Shown here one piece after another: positions 24,351 through 36,686 of a stretch of DNA of 64,000 nucleotides. The notes below the pieces were generated by a model, which saw nothing but the letters and a program-made list of their open reading frames with translations, made no database searches and was not told where the DNA came from. Numbering within the stretch: the first letter of the stretch is position 1; every line of letters begins with the position of its first letter. The position numbers and the translations under genes were made by a program. The DNA is taken from NCBI GenBank assembly GCA_019914995.1, contig CM034142.1:4855031-4919030 (forward strand), given 5' to 3'. Origin of the DNA: Acanthochlamys bracteata. Taxonomy: Eukaryota > Streptophyta > Magnoliopsida > Pandanales > Velloziaceae.

Positions 24351-24760
24351 TCACTGCTATTTTTAATAATTTATATATCAACAATATTTCATTCACACCA
24401 TTCAATTGAACACAAATAATCTAAATATCACAACATTCAACACAAATAATTTCAAGAAAAGTAAGTACTTATGTTCATTGAAAATGCATAATAAACCAAT
24501 TACAATTTAGTTTTGGAATGCATCCATACATATATCATCTCATACATTCAAATACAATGAGTAAAGAAAAACAATAATTTACTTGCAACGAAGCACCGTT
24601 GCTATATCTGAAAAGCACTCCTACAACCAGTAAAGCAAGAAAATATTTTATTATGCCATATGGAACAATCCTTCTCTAGAAAAGAACAAAATCCTAACAT
24701 GCATACGATGAGTTCAAGTGGAATGTTTATAGCAACATGGATAGGAATCTGCATAAAAAA
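24351..24760. repeat. Internal duplication, copy 2
   Basis: Direct counterpart of 21549-22040 on the other side of the captured exons. The match is close from AATTTATATATCAACAATAT to the block around AACAAAATCCTAACATGC and resumes at GAGTTCAAGTGGAATGTT. It has no coding content. Confidence 0.85.
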
Positions 24761-25384
24761 TCCAAAATAATAAACAGTATACTTCATGCCTAGGACAAAA
24801 AAATTATTAGAAGTTATAAAATTAAAAAATCTTTTTTAGAATGTTGGAAACGCAATCCCAGAAGCTCAGAAAACATCTAACTTCAACAGAATAAAGTTAA
24901 AAGCTACTAAAAATGAGAATAACACATAATGCATGATCATTTGAAGCAACATAAAAAACACTTAATGTGCATGAAACAACCATTCCATATTTTCTGTAGT
25001 TATCCCCCATAATTATCTCTAAAGCACAGAACATAGCATTTGTCCTTCCATGTGCTTTACCATATTCCTTTAATATATATATCATTAAGCAACAAAAAAT
25101 TTTATTGTAGTATGTAGCAGCGCCTCTAAAATTTGTCCATGATGACTTAAACAATATATAGAAGGCGGAGGGACATTCTACTGAATGAATTCCGTGACTT
25201 ACAACAGGGATATACCTACATATATGCATGTTGCAAACCCAAAAACTAGAACAAGATGAGTATGTCATCTGGAAAATTACTTGCTCCATGCAAAAAATAA
25301 ACGTACTAAGATTAAACTCATGTAGCACATAAGATATCTAACTTGAACCAACACATTATGTCTTGGTTCACTGCGATTAAACTA

Positions 25385-25765
25385 TGCTCCTAACTAAACG
25401 GTTAGTTAGTCGGTAATTTACATCCCATACCGACAAAAATTGTTTCCAGTCGGTAATATATATCCACTACCGTACGTTTAGAAAAGTATACAGCAGGAAC
25501 TTACATACTCATTACTAACTGAACTGGTTCCCAGTCGGTAAAATATATCCACTACCGACTGATATAGTATACTGTCGGTAATATACATATCCTATACCGA
25601 CTAACTGGTTTGTAAGTCGGTAATGTGTTTACGTTGCCGACTGGTTTAGTAAGTAGTTGGTAAACTTAAAGAAAATACCGACCGGCTAGTATTTAGTCGG
25701 TATTTGACGAATTTACCTACTACAAGTGTTTAGTCGGTAAAATTCAATCGGTAATGCTAATTATT
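25385..25765. repeat. Right subterminal repeat zone of the CACTA element
   Basis: Repeated AGTCGGTAA / TTACCGACT words, mirroring the left zone, up to the terminus at 25774. Confidence 0.85.
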
Positions 25766-26044
25766 ATAGTAGTGATATATGTATACATTAACAACTCAAG
25801 TTTATGTTTTTCAATCCAAACCCTTCCTTCACAATCGATAGGAGTACATATATGGACCGAAGGCATGTATTCTCTTAAAGGCCGCATTGAGTTTTCTTCA
25901 ACAGGCCTGTCATCAGTATTATTATATAGCTATCTTATTCTTTCGAACGTTATAAATATGTTGTGCCGATTCTCGATTAGCTCCATATCTACGTTGCGTC
26001 TCTTTTAAAGTGGGTCCTACAATAGTGAAAATAGTATTTTTAAA

Positions 26045-28425
26045 TATGTATTTATTAATAAATTAAGTAGTTTATGTGGAGAATCCTTTGGAAAATAGCT
26101 GAAGAGGGGGAGTGAATTAAGTTGTAGAAAATTCTTAAAGGATAATTTAAACTTTTTGGCTACATAACAATAAAAAGGTCAATTGTATTGCCTACTGGTC
26201 CAACAAAACAAAGATGTTAGTATGATAGATCAACATTGAAAAGTCAATCAGACGAGACACAATAATTTTTATGTGGTTCAGCAAGCTCAATTTTGCCTAC
26301 GTCCACAACACTTGTACGCCTACAAGTCAATCCACTATCGTTCGCCAACATAGAACCGATACTCGATGCTCCGCTAAACACCTCAGCCTCAACCAAGGTT
26401 ATCAAAATTCCTATTTAAATCTTAAAATTTTACGATTTTATGATTTTACTTCACCTAAACGATCTCGATCTCAAGTGAAATATTTTTTTAGTAAAATCCC
26501 AACTAAATCCTGATTTTAATCTTAAAAGCGGTAAGATTCCGGTCTTTTTACGATCTTATACGATTTTATTTTTGAAAATTTTTTTGTAATTAACTATATT
26601 TGAAAGAGTTTTTTTATAAAATTCTAGAGAGTTTTCTATAAAATTTTGAAGGTTTTCTAAAAAAAATTATAATTTTGAAAAGTTTTCTATAAAATCTAGA
26701 GTAAATTTTTATAAAATTTAAAAGAATTTTAATTTTTTTTAAATGTACTAAAAATTTTTTTAAAAAAATATTAAAAAAACTTTTATAAAAGATTTTTAAC
26801 GGTATTGAAAACTTTTATAAGGATCATATCACTCTCAAAATAATAAGAAATACCTCAAGGAAGAAAATACAAAAGGATCACGATAGTCAAATGAGAAAAC
26901 TCTGCAAGATGCTCACTATTTGCAATTAGTTATCCTTCACTCTCTCATGTTCTTATTTATTCTACTTATTACTGCAGACCTCTTCTATCCGTTGTACTTC
27001 CCTTTGAATATGCAATGTTGAAGAAATAACTTGAATGGCTCGGATTTAGTGATTCTATACTAGAAACATTTCACAAGTAGATAATAATACTTTCTGCGGG
27101 TTTCCTTCTTGAGCTGATCTATTCAATTTGAATTTTGAATTTTCTACTAATCGGATCTTACTTATTCAATATATCTGCAGGTTCCATATCAATTCTTTAT
27201 ACACTAGATCTCCATCTAATAGCTTCAAACAATCCAAACCAATTCATAAATTGAATCTGAACTCAATCAGTGCAACTAGCAATCTATATACCAAGTTGTC
27301 ATTTTTCATTTTTGTAACTTCATAATGTGTATTTTCCACTCAAGTTTGGTCTAGTGTAACTTTGCAATATTGACTACATGCTGCAAAAAATGGATCTCCA
27401 AAAGAGTGACGGTGTTGAGAGAAATCAAAGTTGAAAGTTGATGTACAGATCAGATATCTCTGATTCTCGCCGATCTGTTACAGTAACTTTTTTCGATTCT
27501 TTTCATGACCTCATAATATTTGCTCAAATTTGGTATGCAATAAGTTTGATGTGTCTTATTAACCTGTAAAAATAAAAGAAAGAGAAAACAGATCTTTAAA
27601 CGGATGGTTGAGGTGAGAGAAAATAAGCTCAAAATATGATGAGCCGATCAACAATCCAGAAGTCTGAGAAGAGTACATTTTTGTTGGACTCTTTCTCTTT
27701 GCAAAAATCTTTCCTTTTGTTTTAACGAGAAATTTGCACAAATATACTCCTGCAACATTATATGACAGATTGCAACTTTACAACATTAAATTTCGATCAA
27801 AGAGATAAAGAGAGAGCTTCAAATCTGATTAGGAACTTTCCAAGTTTGACAACATCTGATTTCTTTCTTATGTACACCTTGATTACCGGCGGATGTTCAT
27901 CAAGTCCTTTAGAAACTTTGGTGTGGATTTGTAGTAATATATTATTTAATAAGTCCTCTAGATATGACTTTGAATTGCTTCCAAAATCTCGTCCAAAATA
28001 TGTTCTAGACTTTCCTTGTAAATTAGATATCAACCTGAACACTTGCGTAGTAAAATTTCATCTAAAGCTGATTAGGATGCCATACTCCAATGTGTCTCTA
28101 GCGTGGATTGTGATACAATCAACTCAATAATCTGCATGACCTTTAACAAGTTCCCAAAAGGTAAGGCTACGGTCAGCTGCCTCGAATGCTCACAAATTCA
28201 ATCAAAAAGTGACTAACTGATCAGTATTCTGTTTGTCCAAAAAAGTTTCAACGATCAATATATCAACTTCATATCTTTAGCAAAGTTTTTCGATCAATGT
28301 GAATGCATTCTTGATTCGATCTTTTCATGAGTTTCATCTATGCATGACGAAGTATGCTTAAGATTTTCCATGCTATTCTTCCATATTTGTTATCATAAAA
28401 ATAACAGGAATCACGACAATCTCCC
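26045..28425 (-). mobile_element. Copia LTR fossil (3' LTR side), minus orientation
   Basis: Ty1/Copia LTR in minus orientation, next to the pol fossil. A polypurine tract reading GGGGAGATTG on the minus strand lies at about 28412-28425, and the region beyond it has the LTR-like CTTAATTCACTCCCCCTCTTC end near 26100. It shares an inverted block with the LTR at 7940-8020. An AT-rich repeat (26395-26830) appears to have been inserted in it. Boundaries are approximate. Confidence 0.6.
26395..26830 (+). repeat. AT-rich GATTTTA dispersed repeat, copy 1
   Basis: Begins AAGGTTATCAAAATTCC and continues with repeated TTTTACGATTTTA words and long A/T runs. A related segment in the same orientation, beginning AAGGTTGTCAAATCGGG, lies at 62975-63440. 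No coding capacity and no class assigned. Confidence 0.5.
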
Positions 28426-28839
28426 CTATTTTAATGATAACAAAATCTTATAATGAATCATTATTGTGTTGTAAATTAAGGTGTGAACTTTCTTTATTCA
28501 GAGTTCCTTGAAGGAATTCTCTAATTTCATTTTGTCAAGATTTCAACAACAATTCTCCCCTTGATCTGCTAGCATCTTCTCTCCCTTTCTAGTTTCAATC
28601 CTGCTAATTATTCTCAGTGATCTTGTCCTCCTTGTCATCAAATAGTCGAAAGACAATAGTTTATATCCATACCAAGATGAGCATTACTGATCATCACAAT
28701 TTCATTTATTGAAAATTTCAACTACATAAAAGCATTAATCATAAACAAACATTATTCGAAAACTCAAAATATCATAAAACAATATTAAAAATACAAATTT
28801 ATAAATAACACAAACCAATGTCATTGCAAATATTTGAAA

Positions 28840-31520
28840 AGCGATTAGTTTCCAAAGTCTTCGTAAAAATATCAGCAAGTTGATTTTTAGTATTTACATA
28901 ATGCAAAACAATATCGTTGCAACCACATGCTCACGAATAAAATGATATTTTAATTCAATGTATTTTGTACATGAGTGTTGCATAGGATCTTTTTGCACTA
29001 GTATTATCACAAAATATAGAGACATATTTCAAATCAAAACCAAAATCTAAGAGTTGGTTGTTTGATCTAAATTACCTGTGCACAACAACTTTCTGTAGCG
29101 ACATATTCTACTTCAGCTGTTAATAGAGCTACAGAAGACTACTTCTTTGAATTCTAAGGAATCAAACAACCTCATAAGAATTGGCGTGAACCACTAGTGT
29201 TTTTTTCTATCTAGCTTGCAACCAGCTAAACAACATGCATAAGCAACTAAATATAACGCACAACCTACTAGATAGAATAAGGGAAGATTTGTGGTTTCTA
29301 AACGTATCTAAAATTCTTTTTACGGCAACTAAATGTGATTCTTAGGAGCACTTTGATATCTAGCACATAAACAAACGCTGAATTTATATCCGAGTCTACT
29401 AGTAGTAAGGTATAGGAGGGAGCCAATCATATCTTTGTATGGTTTTTGATCTACTACCTTACCTACTTCATCTTTTTCTAGTTTGGTTGTTGGTGGCATG
29501 AGTTGCGTCTTCTAGTTTATACTTTTTTGAGCAAGTCCTTAATGTACTTCTCTTAACTAATGAAAATCCTTTGTCCCGATTGTTTGATTTATAATCCAAG
29601 GAAGTAGTTAAGTTGACCCATTATGCTCATTTCAAAATCTCCATGTATCAACTTCTCAAACCACTTAAATAAGATTCATTAATAGCACCAAATATAAAAT
29701 CATCAACCTAAACTTTTACAAACAGGATATCATTTTTATCATGAAACATGAATAAAGTTAAATCAATCTTTAGACAAGAAAAACCTTTTTCCAATAAAAA
29801 ATGCACTTAGGTGCTCATACCAAGCTCTTAGTGCTTGTTTGAGTCCATAAAATGCCTTTGAGAGCTTGAAAACATGATCGGAAAAATCAAGAAGCTGGGT
29901 GGTTGTTTAACAACAACTTCTTCTTTTATAAAACCATTTTAAAAATACTTTTAATATTCATTTGAATATTTTGAAATTCATAAACAAGCAAAACCAAGCA
30001 ACACATGAATAGCTTCAAGACGAACAATAGGTACATCACTTTCGTCAATATCAATTCATGCTTGACAATATCCTTGAGCTACAAGCCTAGCTTTATTTCT
30101 CACTATATTACCATTTTCATCCTTTTTGTTACAAAACTCGCATTTAGTTCCAATTTATTGTTTTATCTTTAGGCTTAGGAATTAGTTGCCAAACACTATT
30201 TCTTTCAAATTGATTAAGTTCCTCTTGCATAGCAACAATACACAATCATCAACCTATACATCCTTAAAACATTTAGGCTCAAACGGTGAAACAAAAGCAA
30301 AATGTTCATAACTCTTAGTTGCGATCTTGTTCTTACCTCTTCGTTGATATCACCTATTATGTTTTGTTGAGGATAACTAGAATTGTATTTGAAATGTAGT
30401 GTACTATTTCGTATTACTTCGTGTTGTTCCGTTTACTAGATCAGGTTATGGTTGAGGTTCAGTAGACTGAAGATGAACTACTTCTGATATCAGGTTCAAT
30501 TGATTGTTGCTCTACTAGTTTATACATTTTGCTTTTCCTCTTCGCGTTTTCTATACTTGCATCATCAGCTAAATCCTTCCTTGACACAAAGTTAGTTTTA
30601 TAAAAAACTAAATGAATTCATTCTTCTACTGATAAAGTCCATTTAAAAATCTATATGCTTTAGAATAATTAGAGAATCCAAGAAAAATAGCTTCATCAAT
30701 TTTAGTATCAAATTTATCAAGATTTTCTTTACCATTAATTAAAACAAGACATTTGCATCCAAAAGATTTAGAATAGCTAATCTTATTTCTTACCTTTAAG
30801 TAACTTTATGGGGTTCTTTTAAACATGGCCTTATTAGCACACAATTAGTTATATAGCATGCAGTTTACCCCTCCAATACAGAAATACTTAGGTAATTTTG
30901 TTCACACAACATAGTTCTAAACATTTCAACTAATACCTTATTTTTCTTTTCAGCAGCACCGTTTTAATGAGGTCTTGGGTGTAGAGAAATTATGTGTTAA
31001 ACCATTTGTTTCACAAATTTCACCAAATTTTTGGTTCGGAAACTCCTTATCTTGATCACTTCTAATAGCTACAACATCCATGCCAAGTATATTTTGGATT
31101 ATTTTACAAACACAGAATAAAACTTAAATGCATCATTTTTAAGCGCAAGGAAGAATACCCTACAATACCTAGAGTAATCATCAACGATTACAATGCAATA
31201 ATACTTGCCACCGATGCTTGCTGTTGTGGTTGGTCCAAACAAGTCCAAGTGCAATAAATGTAGTGTCCTTGAAGTGGAAAATCTTGCTTTGATTTGAATA
31301 AAGACATTGTATGTTGCTTTTTACACATGCATCCCAAAGGTTGTCTAAACGAAAATTAATTTCTGACAGCCCCAAAACAAGTTTCGGTCTAGACAGTTTG
31401 ATAGGAGCTTTGTATTACTGTGTCAAAGCATTCTATGCCAAAGTCTAGATGTTTCCTACTGGCTGGCTACAAGACAAGCTCTTATTATCGAAATTTTCAA
31501 GATAAATGACATATACGTTA
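28840..31520 (-). mobile_element. Copia pol fossil
   Basis: Broken Ty1/Copia polyprotein, minus strand, with many breaks. Recognisable parts from high to low coordinate are the pre-integrase/integrase region near 31180-31450 (LVLGLSEINF, CVKSNIQ, then LGLVWTNHNSKHRWQVLLHC), the integrase core to about 30900, and reverse transcriptase/RNase H remnants to about 28840. A recognisable gag and 5' LTR are missing: at the high-coordinate side it directly abuts a CACTA transposase relic. Probably old. Confidence 0.8.
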
Positions 31521-31524
31521 TTAC

Positions 31525-32480
31525 GAACGGACTACTAACCTCTAGTGGGGTATATCCATCGATACTGAATAACAATATAAAAAAGTATGAAAAAAAAATA
31601 CAGTTAGGTAAACCATAACATAAGAAAGTACGGTAAAAAAAATCATGTTCAACTTGCATAGAATTAGCACTATGTTCTATTGTAATTTCTTAAGCACAAC
31701 CACTTTGAGCACCTTTAAATTTAAATTTTAAAAGCCTAACATAGCTTATTTACTGCATTTAGTACATCATTATGTAAAAAGACCACGTATCCGACTGGTA
31801 TAAGTTTTTGTAATAAAATATATAATCATTACTTTTCATTCGAAGCATCTTTTCATTTAGTTCTCACACATCCTGAAATATGATCCACAGTGTGCTCATC
31901 TTTCATTTAGCCTCAACAAGTAGTATGCATATGCCATTAAAATAGTATTCCGGTCAAGAGTGAGATGTTATTCCGCTCGTATACCTATTGCCAGCAAATC
32001 CTCACGAGTTCGGATAGTGTCTTTTGACATGTCTTCGATACTCATCAACGTCCGAAGAATAATTTTAGTAATATTCATTTCAATATTCATAACATTAAGA
32101 TTATGACGTATCAGAAAATACTTCTAATAAGGCAATTCCTAAAAAATGCATTTATTGGACCAATCCAAATGCTCAGTCAGTCGCGTCCTTTTCTTTAATG
32201 TAGGTGGCTTACCAAGTTGTGTTTCATTCACGAACTCCAAATGCGATAATATATCATATGCAATCAAGTCTTTTGGCTTGGACTTCCCTCGGGTCCGTTA
32301 TTAAGCTTTTTACTCTTCCTCGGATGATAATTTAGTGGCACAAATTATAGGTGATCTCTATATGTAGGAAAGTCTCATATATTATTCTTTTATAATCCAC
32401 CAAAATGTATACTTATTGCAAATTGGTTAAGCAAGTTTATTTTTTGTGCCACTCGAAAAGATCTCTATACTTGGGCTGAA
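31525..32480 (-). mobile_element. CACTA TNP2-type transposase relic
   Basis: Minus-strand remnant of the En/Spm TNP2 transposase family, including the conserved region that follows the catalytic part. Readable pieces in order: YDILSHLEFVNETQLGKPP, KKRTRLTEHLDWSNKCIF, HNLNVMNIEMNI, EDMSKDTIRTREDLLAIGIR, then further on LIPVGYVVFLHNDVLNAV, NIVLILCKL and VIQYRWIYP. These match the family order (NW-K-SIFFELPYW, LDVMHIEKNICDN, ARKDL, LLP-GLRGLLP, QYRWMYP). Many frame changes and stops; no terminal repeats are seen nearby. It could be the remains of an autonomous partner class for the CACTA element at 20848, but that is inference. Confidence 0.8.
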
Positions 32481-33500
32481 AGGGAGAAAACATAAGCAGC
32501 TAGGAACTTAAAAGATCTCAATTTCTATTTAGGAAGAAAGCTAATAAATAGTTAAATAAAAACATTAAACATTTCACATACCTTATAAATATTGATTTTT
32601 GCTAAATTATAATATATCTTTTAAATTGGAATTGTAAATTATGATAATATTTTATAATATTTTTACTCTTGGAACAGTAAATTTGAAATATTTAGAAAGC
32701 TTTTGAATGCGTCAAGTTGTCTGTCGAGACTCTATGCGAGCTCGATGCTTGTATACCACAAGTGTTCTTTCTCATTAGTTTTCATTTGTGTGACCTAATG
32801 CGACTCTTAATTATCGTTATGAGACTATACGCGACCATTAAAACGCCTAAGATTATCTTATGTGTGATCTAACTCGACCATATTTTGAAAAGTGTGACTA
32901 TATTCAACCATATATGGCTCTTAAGTGTCTTATTTGCTACCATAATACAACTATGTTTGACCATATATTTGCTGAGCCTGGTAGAAAAAGATGCCGAGAT
33001 CATTAGGCCAAGTGCTCGCGTGCTCAAATCATCCCCAATATTTAAGATCAAAATTTATTTACACATTTACAATATTTAGAAATAAGAGAATATTTACATA
33101 TTTACAAATAAAAAAATCTTCCTTATTTTTGGAACTGTGTGCAACTCTTACTTGAACATGCGCGACTACGTGCGGCAAGAAAAGACGCCCCTAATTCATC
33201 CTCAACATTCAAGATCATCATTTACACATCTACAATATTCAGAAACAAGAGGACATATACACATTTACATTTATAGGTAAAAAATTCTTTCTTGTGTCTT
33301 TGTGTTTGTTGCAACCCTTGTCTGTGTACAACCATGTGTGATTAGGACATTGTATCGTCATTATTTCATGACAACGACTGAAATCACATGATAACTGAAT
33401 GAAGTAAAGTTGAGTATAATTAATAGACAAATGCTTTATAACAGTTCTAAGCAAGTCTTTCTCAATATTTTTCCCTTTCTTTTTCGTATGCTTTTGACCC
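32481..33500. other. Repeat-rich DNA beside the MULE relic
   Basis: Contains many degenerate words of the kind TGTGACC, GCGACTCTTA and GACCATATTT (32750-33180). These recur at 37060-37200 on the other side of the MULE relic and may be terminal or subterminal MULE sequence. No gene recognised. Confidence 0.35.
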
Positions 33501-34290
33501 TTGTCACTCCATCATTACACATGGAGTCACGATGAATAGGATAGAAAGGGGTATGGCCGATGAGAAGTTTCTTTAACCCATGCGGCTTGTTGTCTACTAT
33601 CGTAAAACTATCTGCAGCAGACCTCTTAGATGCTCGACTAAGTAAACAACAGAAAGTTGTCCCAAATCTTTAAACATTGCATTGACATTTGACAATATTG
33701 GTGTTCATTGTACTGTATTGTCTGCCTCCAAAATAAAAAGGAACCCATCTTTCGACTCCAGTAACCATTAGATATTATTCCATCTCACTATTACTTGGCA
33801 AATATTTTGCATTTTATGATTGAATTAGAATGGAAGATATTCTGTTATAGCTACGTAAAATAAAGGTATCAACTTTTTTCGCCATATTTTGAATTTGCTC
33901 TTCACATTTGACCCAAATGATAGATACAGATCTTATGGATGGCTGCTAAAAAAAAAGAAAATCCAAATAGCCTTACAATATCCGTGATGTCCGCCCTCAA
34001 CTTATCCATAAACTACTCCTAATACACATCATTCTTAGAATCTCCAATACCAAATGTGATCGGAAAAATTTAGTTGTTGCTATTTAGGCCGATCGCAACA
34101 AAATAATGTTTCATCATTTTTTGACTTAAAAAATGTCCCAATAATGGCTACAAATGGTGGAATCAAATTTTGAAAATCTCTAATGCATGCACGATAGTCA
34201 TAAAGAAGTATAAGAAGCGAACTTCCATATCTGTCTCAATGGCTGTCCAAGATCATAAGAGACAATTCTTTTTTCTTTTTAGGTTAGCAC
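33501..34290 (-). mobile_element. MULE (MuDR-like) transposase relic, catalytic region
   Basis: Minus-strand remnant of a Mutator-like transposase. Readable pieces: HYFVAIGLNSNN, IFPITFGIGDSKNDVY, FMDKLRADITDIVRLFG (the DDE-domain block), then VERWVPFYFGGRQYSTMNTN, VNAMFKDLGQLSVVYLVEHL and LRGLLQ, in the order of the family. Stops and frame changes separate them. The upstream end is cut by the LTR inserted at 34293. Confidence 0.8.
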
Positions 34291-36686
34291 ACTGTAATAT
34301 CCATAGTTCTATGGGCTAAAGAAAGCTATTGTTGAAAATAGAAGCCCTAACATGCAATGTCTCTTCCTTTTATTTTTCTTTCTTCTTCCTTCCTCTCTGC
34401 CTGCCGATAGCGCCACCACCCTCACTGCTCCGCCCTCTCCGGAGCGAAATCAACCTTCTCCGACGACGGCCATCTCCTCCAGCTACTCCGTCCATCATTT
34501 TCTCCCTCCGGGCATCACTATTACGGCTCAGGCGAGCTACACCGCACGGGATAAAAAAATTAGGATTTTGTCCGGCCGTTTTCGCCGGCGATCCGATGAA
34601 GGTAAGTAGCTAAGAACATTCCTCTCAACTTGCTAAATCTTTTCCCTCATTTATTTGCATTGATTTTCTGCTCCGACACTTGATTTCGCAAGAGCTCGCC
34701 GCCGGACGTTATTTCATCAATTTCGGCTGCCGGCGACAAAATTGAAACTCGTCGACTATTTCATTGGGTTCTACTGGCAATGCTGCTCATTTTCACTACC
34801 TTAGACACTCTTGGCCGGAACCCTAGCTCGCCGAAATCCGGCAAACTTTTCCGGCGACTCGGTCACGTGAGTTAAAAATTCTCGCGTCACATAATTGAAA
34901 TTGTTGTTAGATGAATTATTAATTCGTTTCATTTTAGGAAATCGTTGGATTGAAAATACGCGAGTTATTTCCGATTCAAGTCGTTTCAGAATCCGATCGT
35001 CTCTTTTGAGTTAGTAAACTCTCTAAAATTACTAGTAATGGTAGTTGGTTGAGTAGTAGATTAGAATGAAATTATTGGTTGAATGGATATATCGTTATGT
35101 GTAATAGAATTTCACGAGGAATTTTGAGTTGGGCTTAGCGCGAAACAGTCGACTTGGGTGATTGTTAGGACTAAAGGTGAGGGTTACCGTGTTACCTTTT
35201 TTTCCTAGATTAATGTTAGGCTTTCGACGGAGGTAGCATTTGTTTTGAAAATTTTGGCGTACTTTGCCATTCTCGTTACATATAATAATTTATCCTTCAT
35301 ACTATTTATGCATGGACATGCTTATGTTTAATTGACATCATGTTTACATTTATTACTAGCATGTTCGCATATTGTAAACCATGTGGCATAATTATGGAAA
35401 TATTTCAATACACATGTCAATGCTTACTTTTCATATATGCATGAGTATAATGACAATAGCATTGAAGGCATTAGGCATAGTATGTTCATTGTGTGAAAAT
35501 CTATTGTGTTGCATCTACTTGTTAGGGACTGTATTGATATGGAATAATACAGAATCTGACAAGTATTGTCATAACCTATTATACTATTGATGCTTGTATG
35601 AGATATTGATACCGTAGATCCCAAGACATACTGGGCACCGAGATATATGGATAGCGGATGAGTTTCAGGACATACTGGACATCAAGTTATGAGATATTGA
35701 TTGTCGGTAGGTCCCAGGATACATTGGGCACCGAGTTGTGATGATATTGCTTGCCGATAGATCCCAAGATATATTGGGTACTGAGCTTGCTTTTGGCTTT
35801 GATATATAAAAATATTATGTCTTTATGCTTGTATGATATACCTGGTAGCGTGATGTGAGTTAGAGATGTGATCTCACTCAGTCGTCTACCTTGTATGACT
35901 GTTACACTTAATGCATTCGCATACATCATTACATATATTTGCTTGCATGGGTGCACTATGTAAATGTACATATATATTATAGCCTTAAGAATGCTGCATA
36001 ACATCGTTTTATATTATTGTATCTCTGCTAAGGACTGAGTCGGTATACAACGATTCAAAACTTAGTAAAATATGATCTGATCTATCGTTGCATCTACTGC
36101 ATACAGATAGCACTATAACACCTAATTAATACATTAGCTATCTAAATTGGGTATTCTAATATTTTACCTCACTGAGACTGGGCTCACCCTCTTTTATCTT
36201 CTTTGGCCTCCTCCAGATAGGTCAGAGGCTAGCGAGCACTGATTAGATTCGATATTGCTGGACCGAGAGCTTACGGAGGGTATTCCATAATCTTTTGGCA
36301 TGTAGTTAGCTCTATAATCCTTGAAGGGAATTGATTTTTCTTTTACTTTATTGTATGCAGTATTGTGATAGTATTTGTTTTGGATTATAATACGTGTTAC
36401 GGCTACTGGTAGCCACTAGTGGTATTTGTATAAACGGTTTTCATATTGGTCGTCTTTTTTTTATTGTTTCGTATTTCTGGTGATAAGTATAGTTATTATT
36501 ATTTGCACAGGTCTTCCTATTGAGTTTTTTGAAAAGATCATGTCGAAATTTTTGTTAAATATTGGCAAGTTGTTAGTTTTATTGAGTTTTGAGTCAGACT
36601 TATTGGATTGAACCGAGTTTGGGTCTTATCTGAACTCGATTTAGTTCAGTACCGATCAGAATTTAGTTTTGGGTCTTGACACACAA
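34288..36686. mobile_element. Solo LTR of a Ty3/gypsy (Tekay/Del-like chromovirus) element
   Basis: A 2389 bp unit (34293-36681) starting TGTAATATCC and ending GGGTCTTGACA, typical of plant Tekay/Del LTRs. It is bounded by CACAC and CACAA, a near-perfect five-base duplication. Inside are a GC-rich leader-like stretch (34360-34610) with two chance open frames, and the block GGCCTCCTCCAGATAGGTCAG near 36208, which is also common in these LTRs. No internal region is present, so it looks like the product of LTR-LTR recombination. It sits in the MULE relic and is therefore younger than it. Confidence 0.7.

Larger units (their letters stand above)
20845..25777. mobile_element. Non-autonomous CACTA transposon carrying a captured host-gene fragment
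   Basis: Element 20848-25774 (4927 bp). It starts CACTACTAGAAATAAT and ends ATTATAGTAGTG, giving short terminal inverted repeats, and is flanked on both sides by ATA, the three-base duplication of CACTA (En/Spm) elements. Subterminal zones at 20870-21540 and 25385-25760 are packed with direct and inverted copies of AGTCGGTAA/TTACCGACT, the expected transposase-binding repeats. No TNP2-type transposase or TNPA is recognisable inside. Instead, 22475-24006 contains intron-bearing exons of an ATX3/4/5-type gene on the minus strand. Two direct copies of a roughly 360 bp block (from 21549 and from 24351) flank that fragment. This is the Pack-type architecture known for gene-capturing CACTA elements in plants. 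Confidence 0.92.

Noticed and set aside
34329-34613. Two overlapping GC-rich plus-strand open frames that look like the start of a gene
   Set aside because: They lie within the solo LTR (34293-36681), in the position where such LTRs have a GC-rich leader, and match no host protein.
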